From the NCBI GenBank assembly GCA_014859965.1, contig JACZKQ010000028.1, positions 1-64,000 of the forward strand: a stretch of DNA of 64,000 bases, in the 5' to 3' direction. How positions within the stretch are numbered: position 1 is the first letter of the stretch; every line of letters starts with the position of its first letter. The position numbers were made by a program, and so were the translations under genes. This document shows, in pieces, positions 16,697 to 25,984 of this stretch. The stretch comes from Phycisphaerae bacterium (GTDB lineage: Bacteria > Planctomycetota > Phycisphaerae > Sedimentisphaerales > Anaerohalosphaeraceae). Below the pieces are notes generated by a model, which worked only from the letters and a program-made list of their open reading frames with translations, did no database searches and was not told the origin of the DNA.

Positions 16697-17670
16697 CGCC
16701 GTCGGCAGGGTCAACACGGGTATTCATCACCGGCGGCGCCGGATTTATCGGCGCGAATCTCGTTGACTATATTCTGGAACGGCACGGATTCTGCCTGCGC
16801 ATTTACGATAATCTGTCCGCCTGTTCGCGTGCGAATCTGGACGCTGTGGTCCGCAGGCATGGGGCGGACGGCCGAGTCCAATGTGTCGAGGGCGATATTT
16901 GCGATTTTGAGAGGCTTTGTGATGCGATGACCGGCCATGAGGCCGTGGTTCATCTGGCGGCTCACACGCAGGTCCGGCAAAGCATAGTTGACCCCCGGCC
17001 CCATGTCGCAGTGAACGCAGAGGGAACTTTCAACGTGATCGAAGCGGCCCGCCGCACCGGCGCGCGGGTTTTTGTGTTCGCGTCATCAAACGCGGCGGTC
17101 GGCGCGCAGAAACCGCCGATCAATGAGACGATGGTTCCTCGCCCCATGTCGCCCTATGGGGCCGTCAAACTTTACGGGGAGGCACTGTGCTCCGCTTATT
17201 ATCATTCATACGGGCTCAATACTGTAGCGCTGCGATTCGCCAATGCGTACGGACCATTTTCGGGGCATAAGACGTCGGTGGTTGCAAAATTTCTGCGGAA
17301 ACGACGGTCGGGGGAAGCATTGGAGATTTACGGCGACGGCGGCCAGAGCAGGGATTTCGTTCATGCGGGTGACATCGCGCAGGCGATTTGCCGCGTCATT
17401 ACTTGCGGTCCGGAGGCGACGGGTTTGTGGGGCGAGATTTTTCAGATTGCTACGGGGCGAGAGACCCGTATCGTCGATCTGGCACGGGAGATCTGCCGGC
17501 TGACGGACGGCTCGGAAGAGGCGTTGACGTTCGGCGAGGCCATGCAGGGGGAGATATGCCAGAACTTTTCAGACATCGGCAAAGCCGGAGCCATTCTGGG
17601 TTTTGCGCCGGAGGTCGACCTCGGGGTCGGTCTTTCGACGATGTGGACAGAAGAGAGCACTCGGCCCTGA
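16693..17670 (+). CDS. NAD-dependent sugar epimerase/dehydratase
   Basis: A 325-residue extended SDR enzyme acting on a nucleotide sugar. The NAD-binding loop is TGGAGFIG (residues 14-21), an HLAAHTQV strand follows, the active site includes ASSNAAVG and YGAVK (Tyr-x-x-x-Lys), and RFANAYGP is typical of UDP-glucose/UDP-glucuronate 4-epimerases. Its ATG at 16693 overlaps the thioredoxin stop as ATGA. It would supply one monomer of the repeat unit; the exact sugar is not determined. Confidence 0.88.
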   Translation: MTPSAGSTRVFITGGAGFIGANLVDYILERHGFCLRIYDNLSACSRANLDAVVRRHGADGRVQCVEGDICDFERLCDAMTGHEAVVHLAAHTQVRQSIVDPRPHVAVNAEGTFNVIEAARRTGARVFVFASSNAAVGAQKPPINETMVPRPMSPYGAVKLYGEALCSAYYHSYGLNTVALRFANAYGPFSGHKTSVVAKFLRKRRSGEALEIYGDGGQSRDFVHAGDIAQAICRVITCGPEATGLWGEIFQIATGRETRIVDLAREICRLTDGSEEALTFGEAMQGEICQNFSDIGKAGAILGFAPEVDLGVGLSTMWTEESTRP

Positions 17671-17764
17671 GGGGGCGCAGATGCACGCGCCGGATTCATC
17701 TTCCTGTTCGGGTCGTCGGGGAGCGTAATGTCGGACCGACCCCATAACTGCTTGGTGTGTTGAC

Positions 17765-19327
17765 GTGAGTGAACGTTTGTGTGTATCGGTCGAAGGGGCT
17801 CTTTCGGCAAGAGACAGCGCCGCTCCGCACCCGCACCACAGGGCGCTGGCCAAGGGAAGTCTGTTTCTGATGATGGGCCAGGCCGCCGGCTCGCTGTTGC
17901 GGTTCTGCACGAACCTGCTGCTGACGCGCGTTCTGACAGTCGGCGAGTACGGGCTTTTTTCGCTTGGCCTGACCGTTTTCCGCTTGATCACCGAGTTCGC
18001 ACTCTGCGGCTTTCAGTACGGCGCCCAGCACTTTGTCCCCAAATATCGCGCGAGCGGTGACCGGGGGCTGGTCAAAGGTTTTGTCGTATTTTCCTTTGCA
18101 TGCACACTGTGCCTGAGCCTTTTTTTTGGGCTTTTGTTGTACGGATTTGCTGGGCTGATGGCCCAACGCGTGTTCGGAAAGGAATCTCTGGAGTTTTCTT
18201 TTCGCGTGCTGGGACTTCTGCTGCCTCTGCATGTGGCGATGATGCTTTGTGCATATTACGGAATTGCCTTCCTGAAAGTACACATCCACGTCGTTATCAG
18301 TGATATCATTCAACCGGTTCTGTTCTGTGCGTTTGTGGCGATCCTATGGGTGCTTAGTCGCCAGGGTCTTGCGTTCGTGCTGGGCGCATACAGCGCGTCA
18401 ATCACCCTGACGCTTGTGGCGGCGGGCCTTCTGATTCGCGGGGTGTACGGACCTGCGGCGGGCACAAGCCCGGCGATCTACCAAAGGAGGCAATGGGGGC
18501 TGTACTCCGGAACGGTCGTTTTCGCGGGTTTTTTCAGCATGTTTCTGTTTCAGACGGATAAAATTATCTTAGGTTATTACGGCAGTCTGGAAGAGATCGG
18601 CATTTATAACGCAGCATGGAAGCTGTACAGTTTTCTTGGCATGTCGACCGTCGTATTCACTACAACGTTTTTCCCGATTATCTCACAGGTACATGCGGAA
18701 GGAGACCTGCCGCAGTTAAACGCACTGACGAAGCTTGTCGGCAAATGGATCTTTTCAGCTAACGCTTTCTTAATCGTGATCATTGTTTTCTACGCGAAGG
18801 GGCTGATGCGCCTTTTCGGCAAAGAATTCACCGGCGGCTCGTCGATCCTGGTTATTTTTGGCCTGTCGTGGATACTTGTTTCGATGTTGGCCTCGACCAG
18901 CGGCATTCTGAGGATGACGGGCAGGCAGCACGCGGAATTTGTCGTTACCATGGCAATGCTTGCATTCAGCGTGGCGTCCGGCCTAATTCTGATCCCGCGG
19001 TACGGCATGATCGGTGCGGCGATCTCATCAACGGCAAGTTTCATCCTCATTCATATTGCCAAGGCAGTTCTGTCGTACAGGTATTTCGGGATCAATCCTT
19101 TCGGGCGTGAGATGTGGCTGGCGTTCGTGTTCGCTTTTGCGGCGATCGGGGCGGGGTACGCGGCTCGCACGTCATTGGAACATTGGGGGATCGGAATCGG
19201 GACGGCGGCGGCGGTTATCCAGTTTGTCGTATTCGCGGCCTGCTACGCCGCTCTGATGCTGCGGTTTTGCCTGACGGAGGACGACAAAGTATTTATCCAT
19301 ATCATCCGGGCGAAGCTTCGCAAATGA
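17765..19327 (+). CDS. Wzx-type polysaccharide flippase
   Basis: A 520-residue integral membrane protein of the MOP/MATE-like polysaccharide transporter family, with about twelve to fourteen hydrophobic helices and an N-terminal signature KGSLFLMMGQAAGSLLRF followed by LLTRVLTVGEYGLFSLG. It would move the lipid-linked repeat unit from cytoplasmic to periplasmic leaflet. The start used is GTG at 17765; no clear ribosome binding site is present, so a slightly different start is possible. A 94-base gap separates it from the epimerase, and its stop overlaps the next gene as ATGA. Confidence 0.88.
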   Translation: MSERLCVSVEGALSARDSAAPHPHHRALAKGSLFLMMGQAAGSLLRFCTNLLLTRVLTVGEYGLFSLGLTVFRLITEFALCGFQYGAQHFVPKYRASGDRGLVKGFVVFSFACTLCLSLFFGLLLYGFAGLMAQRVFGKESLEFSFRVLGLLLPLHVAMMLCAYYGIAFLKVHIHVVISDIIQPVLFCAFVAILWVLSRQGLAFVLGAYSASITLTLVAAGLLIRGVYGPAAGTSPAIYQRRQWGLYSGTVVFAGFFSMFLFQTDKIILGYYGSLEEIGIYNAAWKLYSFLGMSTVVFTTTFFPIISQVHAEGDLPQLNALTKLVGKWIFSANAFLIVIIVFYAKGLMRLFGKEFTGGSSILVIFGLSWILVSMLASTSGILRMTGRQHAEFVVTMAMLAFSVASGLILIPRYGMIGAAISSTASFILIHIAKAVLSYRYFGINPFGREMWLAFVFAFAAIGAGYAARTSLEHWGIGIGTAAAVIQFVVFAACYAALMLRFCLTEDDKVFIHIIRAKLRK

Positions 19328-20097
19328 ATGCATTGACCGACGGACAGTTCTGGAAAGCCATCTGGAGCACGTCCGCGGACCTTTCGCGGTACGACAACGA
19401 GAAATGGGTGTACCGCAATTACACATACCGGCGTTTTCACGATGTGTGCCGGCGACATCTTAATCCTGACCCGGCTAAAACCCTGCTTGACGTCGGCTGC
19501 GGGGTAGGCGACTGGTCCGTGTACTTTCATCGTGTTTACGGATATGCGATTACCGCGCTGGACGCTTCGCCCGAGGCGATCGCACAGGCGAGGGAGAATT
19601 TTGCACGACAGCGCATTGCGGCCAAGGTGGTGGCGGAGGATTTTTTCGCGCACGCAGGAGCTTACGACGTGATCTACGCAGGCGGGTTTCTCGAGCACTT
19701 CAAGGACCCTGGGCCGGTGCTGGCGAAGATGTGCTCTCTGCTCAACGACGGAGGCACCCTGATCAACTGGATCCCAAATCTGGAAGGCCGAACGGGCGCA
19801 CTGCTGCGGCGATTTGATCCAGGGGTATTCGAGACGCATAACGTTCTGGCGGACGACGTGCTGATGCGGTGCCATGCGGAGGCGGGTTTCAGTGGGACAA
19901 CGGTCTGTTACGACGGAGCGATTTGTTTGAATATGGTAAGCCGAAAGGGTCTGAATCGCGGCGCGCGTGCGGCGTTGAAGGTGGCCGCCAAAGGCACGAA
20001 CCTGCTGTGCCTGGGTTTCAGACACCTGTTTTATCGAATGGAAAACCGGCTGCTGTCGCCATTTAAGATTATCGTGGCCACCAAGGGGAGCAGATAA
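19324..20097 (+). CDS. Class I SAM-dependent methyltransferase
   Basis: A 257-residue methyltransferase. The SAM-binding motif I reads LLDVGCGVGDW (residues 55-65), motif II ITALDASPEA, and the post-motif region YDVIYAGGFLEHF resembles small-molecule O- or C-methyltransferases. It begins with ATG overlapping the flippase stop. It probably methylates a sugar of the polymer; the acceptor is unknown. Confidence 0.82.
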   Translation: MNALTDGQFWKAIWSTSADLSRYDNEKWVYRNYTYRRFHDVCRRHLNPDPAKTLLDVGCGVGDWSVYFHRVYGYAITALDASPEAIAQARENFARQRIAAKVVAEDFFAHAGAYDVIYAGGFLEHFKDPGPVLAKMCSLLNDGGTLINWIPNLEGRTGALLRRFDPGVFETHNVLADDVLMRCHAEAGFSGTTVCYDGAICLNMVSRKGLNRGARAALKVAAKGTNLLCLGFRHLFYRMENRLLSPFKIIVATKGSR

Positions 20098-20100
20098 GCC

Positions 20101-20895
20101 ATGCACGTTACCGAGGCGATCAAACAACATTATGAAGAGGCCTCCACGGTCGACGCATGGAGTCAGAAGGGCGCGGTATCGGATGCCCTGGATACCTACG
20201 GCGAATGGTCACAAAATCGCGCCATTTTCGGCGGAGCGGCCCTGAAAGGCACGGTTCTGGACCTCGGTTCCGGGACGGGGCATTATGCCCGTCAGGCCCG
20301 AAAACGCGGGGCCGCCAAGGTTGTATGCACGGATTTGTCGCATGGCATGCTTGCGTGCTCCCAACGGTTGGCGGAGGCCACGGACAATTTGTTTTTCGTC
20401 CAGGCCGACGCTGCCGCACTGCCTTTCAAGGCGGAGACGTTCGATGCGGTGATTAACGTAGGACTTTTTGAGCATCTTTCAGAAACCCGACAGGTGATTT
20501 CGGAGCTGCATCGGGTCTTGAAGACGGACGGACTGCTGATCACGCGATTTCACAATCGGTATTCCATTCCGGGCATACTTCTGAACATGCGTTCGCGACT
20601 GCAGCGGCGGCCGCCTTTCGGATATCCCTTTTATCGCATGTATTCACGAAAAGAAGCCGTCGACCTGCATCGGAATGCATTTGGCGTCAAGAGCGTAGAA
20701 CACATGCTGCTGCTGCCGCTTCCGATCGTGCCGGGCTTTGTCATACGGTTCCTGCACAAGCGCGGAAATCAGCGGTGGATGCGCTGGCTGTTTTCTTTCG
20801 TCCGGGCGGTGGAGAAAGGCTTGATTGCCGTTCACCTGGGCGGCTTGTTTTCGTACTGCTTCGTCATAGTTTTTTCCAAGAAGCAGGAATTATAG
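20101..20895 (+). CDS. Class I SAM-dependent methyltransferase
   Basis: A 264-residue methyltransferase of the Methyltransf_11/25 type. Motif I is VLDLGSGTGHYA, motif II VCTDLSHGML, motif IV FDAVINVGLFEHL, followed by an RFHNRYSIPGILL segment and a hydrophobic C-terminus (LLPLPIVPGFVIRF, GGLFSYCFVIVF) that may associate with the membrane. It begins three bases after the previous methyltransferase, which has a similar core, suggesting successive methylation of the same glycan or lipid carrier. Confidence 0.82.
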   Translation: MHVTEAIKQHYEEASTVDAWSQKGAVSDALDTYGEWSQNRAIFGGAALKGTVLDLGSGTGHYARQARKRGAAKVVCTDLSHGMLACSQRLAEATDNLFFVQADAAALPFKAETFDAVINVGLFEHLSETRQVISELHRVLKTDGLLITRFHNRYSIPGILLNMRSRLQRRPPFGYPFYRMYSRKEAVDLHRNAFGVKSVEHMLLLPLPIVPGFVIRFLHKRGNQRWMRWLFSFVRAVEKGLIAVHLGGLFSYCFVIVFSKKQEL

Positions 20896-20899
20896 CACA

Positions 20900-22756
20900 G
20901 TGCGCATAGTATTAACTTTTGACTGCGAACGAGACTGGTTTCCGGGGGCCATCGATACGTACCGGTTTCCCTATTGCGAAAAGCCGGTGTTCTCGCAGTT
21001 GGAAGCGGTGATGCCGCAAATCGTGTCCTTGTGCAGAAAACATGATGCCCGGGCGACCTTCTTTGTGACCGGCGAGGCGGCAGAGGGTGTTTCACTGTTC
21101 AGGTCCTTGCCCTTTGAGATAGGGGTGCATACGCATCCGAGTACGCATTACGACCTGAGCGTGTATCCGGTGGAGGAGTTCCGAAGGCGCGATTCCTTGA
21201 GAGATTATCCCAAATCCGACCAGCGTCGCATGATCGCAGCAGATATTGATAAGATACATGGGGCGGCGGGGTACCGGCCTCGATCTTTTCGGGCGGGAGC
21301 GCTGTGTTGCGGCGACACAACGCAGGAGGTTCTCAGGGAATTGGGCATTGAGGCCAACTCGTCGTACCGGTATGGCGTCAACCTGCTGGGGTGGCGGCCG
21401 TTTATAGAGGCGGGCGTTCTTCAGGTGCCAACCTATTCGCTGGTATCGGCGCAGCGATGGCGCAAATGGTCCCTCTTTTTGTCGCGATCCCGTGCTTTGC
21501 GATGGATGGACACCAGTCTGGTCCTCCTGGTCCACCCGAATGAGTTTGCATTGGAGCCGGAGGCATTCGAGGCGTTTGGCGAGTTCCTGGCGGCGATCCG
21601 GCGGTATGGTTTCGCATTTGCGGCGGTGCGCGATCTGGTCGGGGCAAGGCATTATAAGGGTCACGAGGTTCAGTCGATCAATCGGACGGGGCAACTGCTT
21701 CAACGTGCGGTTTATGCCGCGGCGGGGAAACGCCGGCCGGCCAAAAGCGGACAAGACGAAGGTATTGCCTATGATACCCTGATCTGGCACATACGTCGCG
21801 GCGGAGACGACGTCGTGCTCTCGCATGAATATCTCCAAGCCATGGCGCGCCAGGGGCAGCGTTTCGTGTATACCACTTTGCCGATCAATGACACCGGATC
21901 GGTGGGCTTCATTTTCGGCAGTTACCGGCGGCAAGCGGCCGGCCTGCTGACGCGGCCGATCACCGTGGGAGAACTGTTCGGCGAATCTCTGGCTGCGGCA
22001 TCGCCGGACATGCTGCAAAATGTGCTGAGTTCATTCGAAGACAAATGCCGCCGAAATGGAATTCCTGAAATCGTTATATATACGAAGTGCGAAGGCTTCG
22101 GGCGCTTTGGCTATAAAGACGATTCTACGCATACGCTTATTGTGAATATTGCCCAGGAGGACACAGCCCTACTGTTTCAAATGGATACGCACACACGGAG
22201 GCAAACGCGAAAATCGCTGCAGGGCGGCGCCACTGTGGAGGAAGCGCAAGGAAGCAAACTGTTTGATGTGTTCCACGCCATGCGCGTCGAAACCATGAAG
22301 CGTTCATCCAAAGGCGCAGAGGATCGCAGCTTCTACGATTCGGTGGGCGCGCTTATCACATCGTCACAGGCCAGGCTCCTGCTGGTGCGCACGCACGAAG
22401 GGGATTACGTTGCAGGCGGTTTGTTTTACTTCAATAACGACACGGTTTATTTCTGGAAGGGCGCATCGCTGCAGGCCGGCTGGCCGATACGGGCAAGCAA
22501 TCTGCTTCATTGGCGTTTGATGCAGATCGCGCGAGATGCGGGTTTCAAACGCTACAACATGGTCGGAGCGGACCTTGCCGCGGACAGCTCCACTGCGGGC
22601 ATAACGCGTTTCAAAGCGGGCTGGGGAGGTGAACTTGTACCGGTTCACGTGTATCGCAAGGTGCTGTCGGCCACCGGACGCCGCGCGTTCGCGGCCGCAC
22701 GGGCGGTGCGAAATGCCGGCAGAGGACTGACGGGTAACAGAAGACGAGGAAGTTGA
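20900..22756 (+). CDS. Polysaccharide deacetylase fused to a FemAB/GNAT-like acyltransferase
   Basis: A 618-residue two-domain protein. Residues 1-260 are a NodB-type deacetylase with TFDCERDW (metal Asp), ATFFVTGE and IGVHTHPSTH (two metal His), followed by SFRAGAL; this class removes N-acetyl groups from sugars. Residues 310-600 are a FemAB/BioF2-like domain with HTRRQTRKSL, FYDSVGALITS, DYVAGGLFYFNN, RASNLLHWRLMQIARDAGFKR and GITRFKAGWGGE, which in relatives transfers acyl or aminoacyl groups to amines. The fusion would free an amine and re-acylate it. Start is GTG at 20900, five bases after the previous stop. No signal peptide, so cytoplasmic action on precursors is likely. Confidence 0.85.
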   Translation: MRIVLTFDCERDWFPGAIDTYRFPYCEKPVFSQLEAVMPQIVSLCRKHDARATFFVTGEAAEGVSLFRSLPFEIGVHTHPSTHYDLSVYPVEEFRRRDSLRDYPKSDQRRMIAADIDKIHGAAGYRPRSFRAGALCCGDTTQEVLRELGIEANSSYRYGVNLLGWRPFIEAGVLQVPTYSLVSAQRWRKWSLFLSRSRALRWMDTSLVLLVHPNEFALEPEAFEAFGEFLAAIRRYGFAFAAVRDLVGARHYKGHEVQSINRTGQLLQRAVYAAAGKRRPAKSGQDEGIAYDTLIWHIRRGGDDVVLSHEYLQAMARQGQRFVYTTLPINDTGSVGFIFGSYRRQAAGLLTRPITVGELFGESLAAASPDMLQNVLSSFEDKCRRNGIPEIVIYTKCEGFGRFGYKDDSTHTLIVNIAQEDTALLFQMDTHTRRQTRKSLQGGATVEEAQGSKLFDVFHAMRVETMKRSSKGAEDRSFYDSVGALITSSQARLLLVRTHEGDYVAGGLFYFNNDTVYFWKGASLQAGWPIRASNLLHWRLMQIARDAGFKRYNMVGADLAADSSTAGITRFKAGWGGELVPVHVYRKVLSATGRRAFAAARAVRNAGRGLTGNRRRGS

Positions 22757-22757
22757 A

Positions 22758-22946
22758 ATGCATGACAACGCGCGAGCACAGGCTCTGCCGGATGATCTGA
22801 TAGACATACTGGCATGTCCGTCCTGCGGGGGCGACGTGCGTCAGAGGGAGGCGTCGGCGCCGGATCGCGGAGCGGCGGTGCTGGAGTGCAGTTGCGGCAA
22901 GACGTATGCTGTTCGGGACGGTATCGTGCGATTCCTGGAGGCGTGA
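22758..22946 (+). CDS. Small Trm112-like zinc-ribbon protein
   Basis: A 62-residue protein containing a Trm112/YcaR-type domain: DDLIDILACPSCGGDV, then LECSCGKTYAVRDGIVRFL. The paired CPSC and CSC cysteines probably bind zinc. Trm112 proteins activate methyltransferases, and the next gene is a methyltransferase with its own N-terminal copy of the same domain, so a partner role is plausible. GAGGAAG precedes the ATG by five bases, and the gene begins one base after the upstream stop. Confidence 0.8.
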   Translation: MHDNARAQALPDDLIDILACPSCGGDVRQREASAPDRGAAVLECSCGKTYAVRDGIVRFLEA

Positions 22947-22961
22947 GCGGACAAGCGAGAA

Positions 22962-23891
22962 ATGAAGAAAAGGTTATTGGAAATACTGAGGTGTCCGGTC
23001 TGCCGCGGCCGTCTGTCGGTTGAGGGGGAATCCTCGGACGAAGCGATTGACGCGGGTCGGCTGGTCTGCACCTGCGGACAAACGTATCCGGTGGCCGGGG
23101 GCGTGCCGCGGTTTGTAGCGCACGACGACTATGTCAAGAGTTTCAGTCTGGAATGGCGGCGGCACAGCAAAACGCAACTGGATACCTCGGTGTCCGATGT
23201 CTCGGAGAAGGACTTCACAAAGAAGACAGGGCTGCGGCCGGAGGACGTCAAGGGCAAGCTCATTTTAGATGCGGGCTGCGGCATGGGCCGGTTCATGGAC
23301 GTGGTGCAGCGCTGGGGCGGTGAAGTGGTCGGTGTGGATATGAGCTATGCGGTGGACAGCGCCTATTGTAATCTGGGCAACCGAAGCAACAGTCACATCG
23401 TGCAAGCGGACATCATGCACCTGCCTTTGGCGCTGGAGTGTTTCGATATTATCTACAGTATCGGCGTACTGCACCACACCTCGGACTGCAAAAAGGCATT
23501 TTTGTCGCTGACGCCATATCTGAGGCGAGGCGGGCTGATCGGCATCTGGGTCTACGCAGACTATAATAAGATGCACACGCGCTCAAGCAATGTGCTCCGC
23601 AGGCTGACGGTAAAGATTCCCAGGACGGCCCTCTATTACCTATGTTATGTTTCGGTGCCGCTTTATTATGTTTACAAAATTCCGGTGATGGGACACCTGT
23701 TGCGCAATTGCATTCCCATCAGTATGCAGAAGAAGTGGGATTGGCGGGTGCTGGACACGTTTGACTGGTATTCGCCGGCGTACCAGTCGAAGCACCGGTA
23801 TCCCGAAGTTCACCGATGGTTTCTCGAGGCGGGCCTGAGTGAGATGGAGTTGTTCGAGCCGCCCGTCGGCATGCGGGGTCGAAAGCTATGA
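22962..23891 (+). CDS. SAM-dependent methyltransferase with N-terminal Trm112-like domain
   Basis: A 309-residue fusion of a Trm112-type zinc ribbon (LLEILRCPVCRGRL ... LVCTCGQTYPVAGGVPRF, residues 4-50) and a class I methyltransferase with motif I LILDAGCGMGRFMD and FDIIYSIGVLHHT. It lies in the middle of the polysaccharide locus, directly after a stand-alone Trm112-like protein, and is expected to methylate a sugar or lipid intermediate. Confidence 0.85.
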   Translation: MKKRLLEILRCPVCRGRLSVEGESSDEAIDAGRLVCTCGQTYPVAGGVPRFVAHDDYVKSFSLEWRRHSKTQLDTSVSDVSEKDFTKKTGLRPEDVKGKLILDAGCGMGRFMDVVQRWGGEVVGVDMSYAVDSAYCNLGNRSNSHIVQADIMHLPLALECFDIIYSIGVLHHTSDCKKAFLSLTPYLRRGGLIGIWVYADYNKMHTRSSNVLRRLTVKIPRTALYYLCYVSVPLYYVYKIPVMGHLLRNCIPISMQKKWDWRVLDTFDWYSPAYQSKHRYPEVHRWFLEAGLSEMELFEPPVGMRGRKL

Positions 23892-24048
23892 GATCGGGGC
23901 AGCGGCCAGGAACATTCGTTTGCATCGGGTTGACATTGGACTGTGTGAAGGCGATGGACGTTGCGCGTCGCCTTGCGTTGTCTTCGATGACAGACCGTCG
24001 CATGTGCGATTTGGCAGCGTGCCTTTCCGGAGGCGGGTAGAACAATCG

Positions 24049-25968
24049 ATGTGCGGTATTTGCGGCATTTTGCGATATGATCGAGCCGTTGACGGCGATG
24101 CTATAGAGCGTATGAAACACGTTCTGAGGCACCGGGGGCCCGATGATGAAGGGACTTATATCTCGCAGACGGAGCGCTGCGGCCAGAGGACGTATGTGGG
24201 GCTGGGGCATCGGCGACTAAGCATTATCGATCTTTCCCGCGGCGCCCGCCAGCCCATGTGCAACGAAGACGGCCGAATCTGGGTGACTTACAACGGCGAG
24301 ATCTACAACTATAAGGAACTGCGTCAGCAGCTCGAGAAGGCCGGACACGTCTTCAAGACACACAGCGACACGGAGGTCATTGTTCACGCATATGAGCAAT
24401 GGCAGACCGCATGCGTCGATCACTTCAACGGCATGTTTGCGTTCGCCGTGTGGGACGCCAGTGAGGCGCGTCTGTTCCTTGCGCGGGACCGGCTGGGGAT
24501 CAAACCGCTGTACTACTGGCACTCTGATGATATGTTTGTCTTCGGGTCCGAACTGAAGGCGCTGCTGGAGATCGCGGAGGTGCCGCGGACTCTCGATTTA
24601 CAGAGCCTCAGCGATTATCTCTCATGGCAGTTTATTCCAGCCGGCAGAACAGTTTTCGAAGGGGTCCATAAACTCAATGCCGGCCATCTGCTGACCGTTT
24701 CGAGTGGGGCCGTGCGCCGCCAGCGTTACTGGCATGTTGACGATCAGGCGCACAAAGACAACGGCCTCAGCGAAGAGGAACTGCAGGAACGATTCCACGA
24801 TCTTCTGTCGGACTCGGTGAAAAAACGCCTGATGAGCGATGTTCCGGTGGGCGCCTTTCTTTCGGGCGGTATGGATTCGGCGATCATTGTGAACCTGATG
24901 AGCAGGCACGCCGACCGGGCAGTAGAAGCATTTTCCATCGGCTTCGATTCGAAAGAATATCGCAGCGAACTGGAATGCGCCGCGGTGACAGCCAAGGCGT
25001 GCGGCGCGAACCATCATGCGAAGATACTCTCCCCGGAAGGAGTGATTGCGATGCTGCCGAAGCTGATCTGGCACATGGATGAGCCGTTTGCCGATCATTC
25101 GATGGTGCCGACGTACCTGGTATCCGAGGCGGCTCGCGCGCACGTAACGGTTGCCCTGTCGGGTGATGGGGCCGATGAAAACTTCGCCGGTTATCCGAGG
25201 CGTTATTTTTTTGCGCAGCGGTATCGACGATACCTCCAGACGCCGGGATGGATGCGGGCACTCTGGGAAAGACCTCTGATGTTGGCGGCGTGGGCCGCGG
25301 AACCGTGGGTTTCGCAGCGGGGCCGCAAACGCCTGATGAAAGCGCGCGACGTGCTGGGCCGCCCGGGTCTGCCGGCGATTGCCACGCTTGACAGTATCGC
25401 AGGACCTGGAATGAAAAAGGAATTGCTGCATGCCGACATTTGCAGACAGGTCGATCTCTGGCCGGGTATCGAGGGGCAGAGGCTGCAGGATGAGCCCGGC
25501 GGCGATTTGCTGCCGCGGGTGCTCCGTCTGGACGTGGAGAACTACCTGGCCAATGATATTTTGACCAAAGTGGACAGGATGAGCATGGCCCATGGACTGG
25601 AGGTGCGCGTGCCGATGCTCGACCACCGGCTGGTTGAACTGGCCGCGGGTACCGATACGGCTTATAAAATGCGCCGCAAGACAACCAAGTACATTCTTCG
25701 CAAAACATTTGCAGACATGCTGCCGCCGGCGGTATTGAGCCGAAAGAAGCAGGGCTTCGGGATTCCGGTGAAGTTCTGGATGCAGAAGGATCTTGCCGGA
25801 TTCGCAAAAGAGATCTTACTGGATGCATCCGTTCAGCGGCGCGGGCTTTTCAATCCGCGGACGATTGAACGGATGGTCGCCGCCAACACGGGTGGGCAAC
25901 CGGCGTATGGCGGTCTGCTGTGGGCGGTAATGATGCACGAGCTATGGTGCCGGCAATTCCTGGCTTAA
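24049..25968 (+). CDS. asnB-like: Glutamine-hydrolysing asparagine synthetase-type amidotransferase
   Basis: A 639-residue class II glutamine amidotransferase/synthetase. The N-terminus is MCGICGILRYDR, where Cys2 is the glutaminase nucleophile. A glutaminase domain with HRRLSIIDLS and TYNGEIYN follows. The synthetase domain has the ATP-pyrophosphatase loop FLSGGMDS and VALSGDGADENFAGY. Length and order are normal for AsnB. In polysaccharide loci such enzymes are often thought to amidate a sugar acid or substituent instead of aspartate. The frame runs upstream to 23839, but Cys2 must follow the initiator Met, which fixes the start at 24049. About 160 bases without features precede it. Confidence 0.92.
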   Translation: MCGICGILRYDRAVDGDAIERMKHVLRHRGPDDEGTYISQTERCGQRTYVGLGHRRLSIIDLSRGARQPMCNEDGRIWVTYNGEIYNYKELRQQLEKAGHVFKTHSDTEVIVHAYEQWQTACVDHFNGMFAFAVWDASEARLFLARDRLGIKPLYYWHSDDMFVFGSELKALLEIAEVPRTLDLQSLSDYLSWQFIPAGRTVFEGVHKLNAGHLLTVSSGAVRRQRYWHVDDQAHKDNGLSEEELQERFHDLLSDSVKKRLMSDVPVGAFLSGGMDSAIIVNLMSRHADRAVEAFSIGFDSKEYRSELECAAVTAKACGANHHAKILSPEGVIAMLPKLIWHMDEPFADHSMVPTYLVSEAARAHVTVALSGDGADENFAGYPRRYFFAQRYRRYLQTPGWMRALWERPLMLAAWAAEPWVSQRGRKRLMKARDVLGRPGLPAIATLDSIAGPGMKKELLHADICRQVDLWPGIEGQRLQDEPGGDLLPRVLRLDVENYLANDILTKVDRMSMAHGLEVRVPMLDHRLVELAAGTDTAYKMRRKTTKYILRKTFADMLPPAVLSRKKQGFGIPVKFWMQKDLAGFAKEILLDASVQRRGLFNPRTIERMVAANTGGQPAYGGLLWAVMMHELWCRQFLA

Positions 25969-25984
25969 TGTGTAAGGTGGCCAG

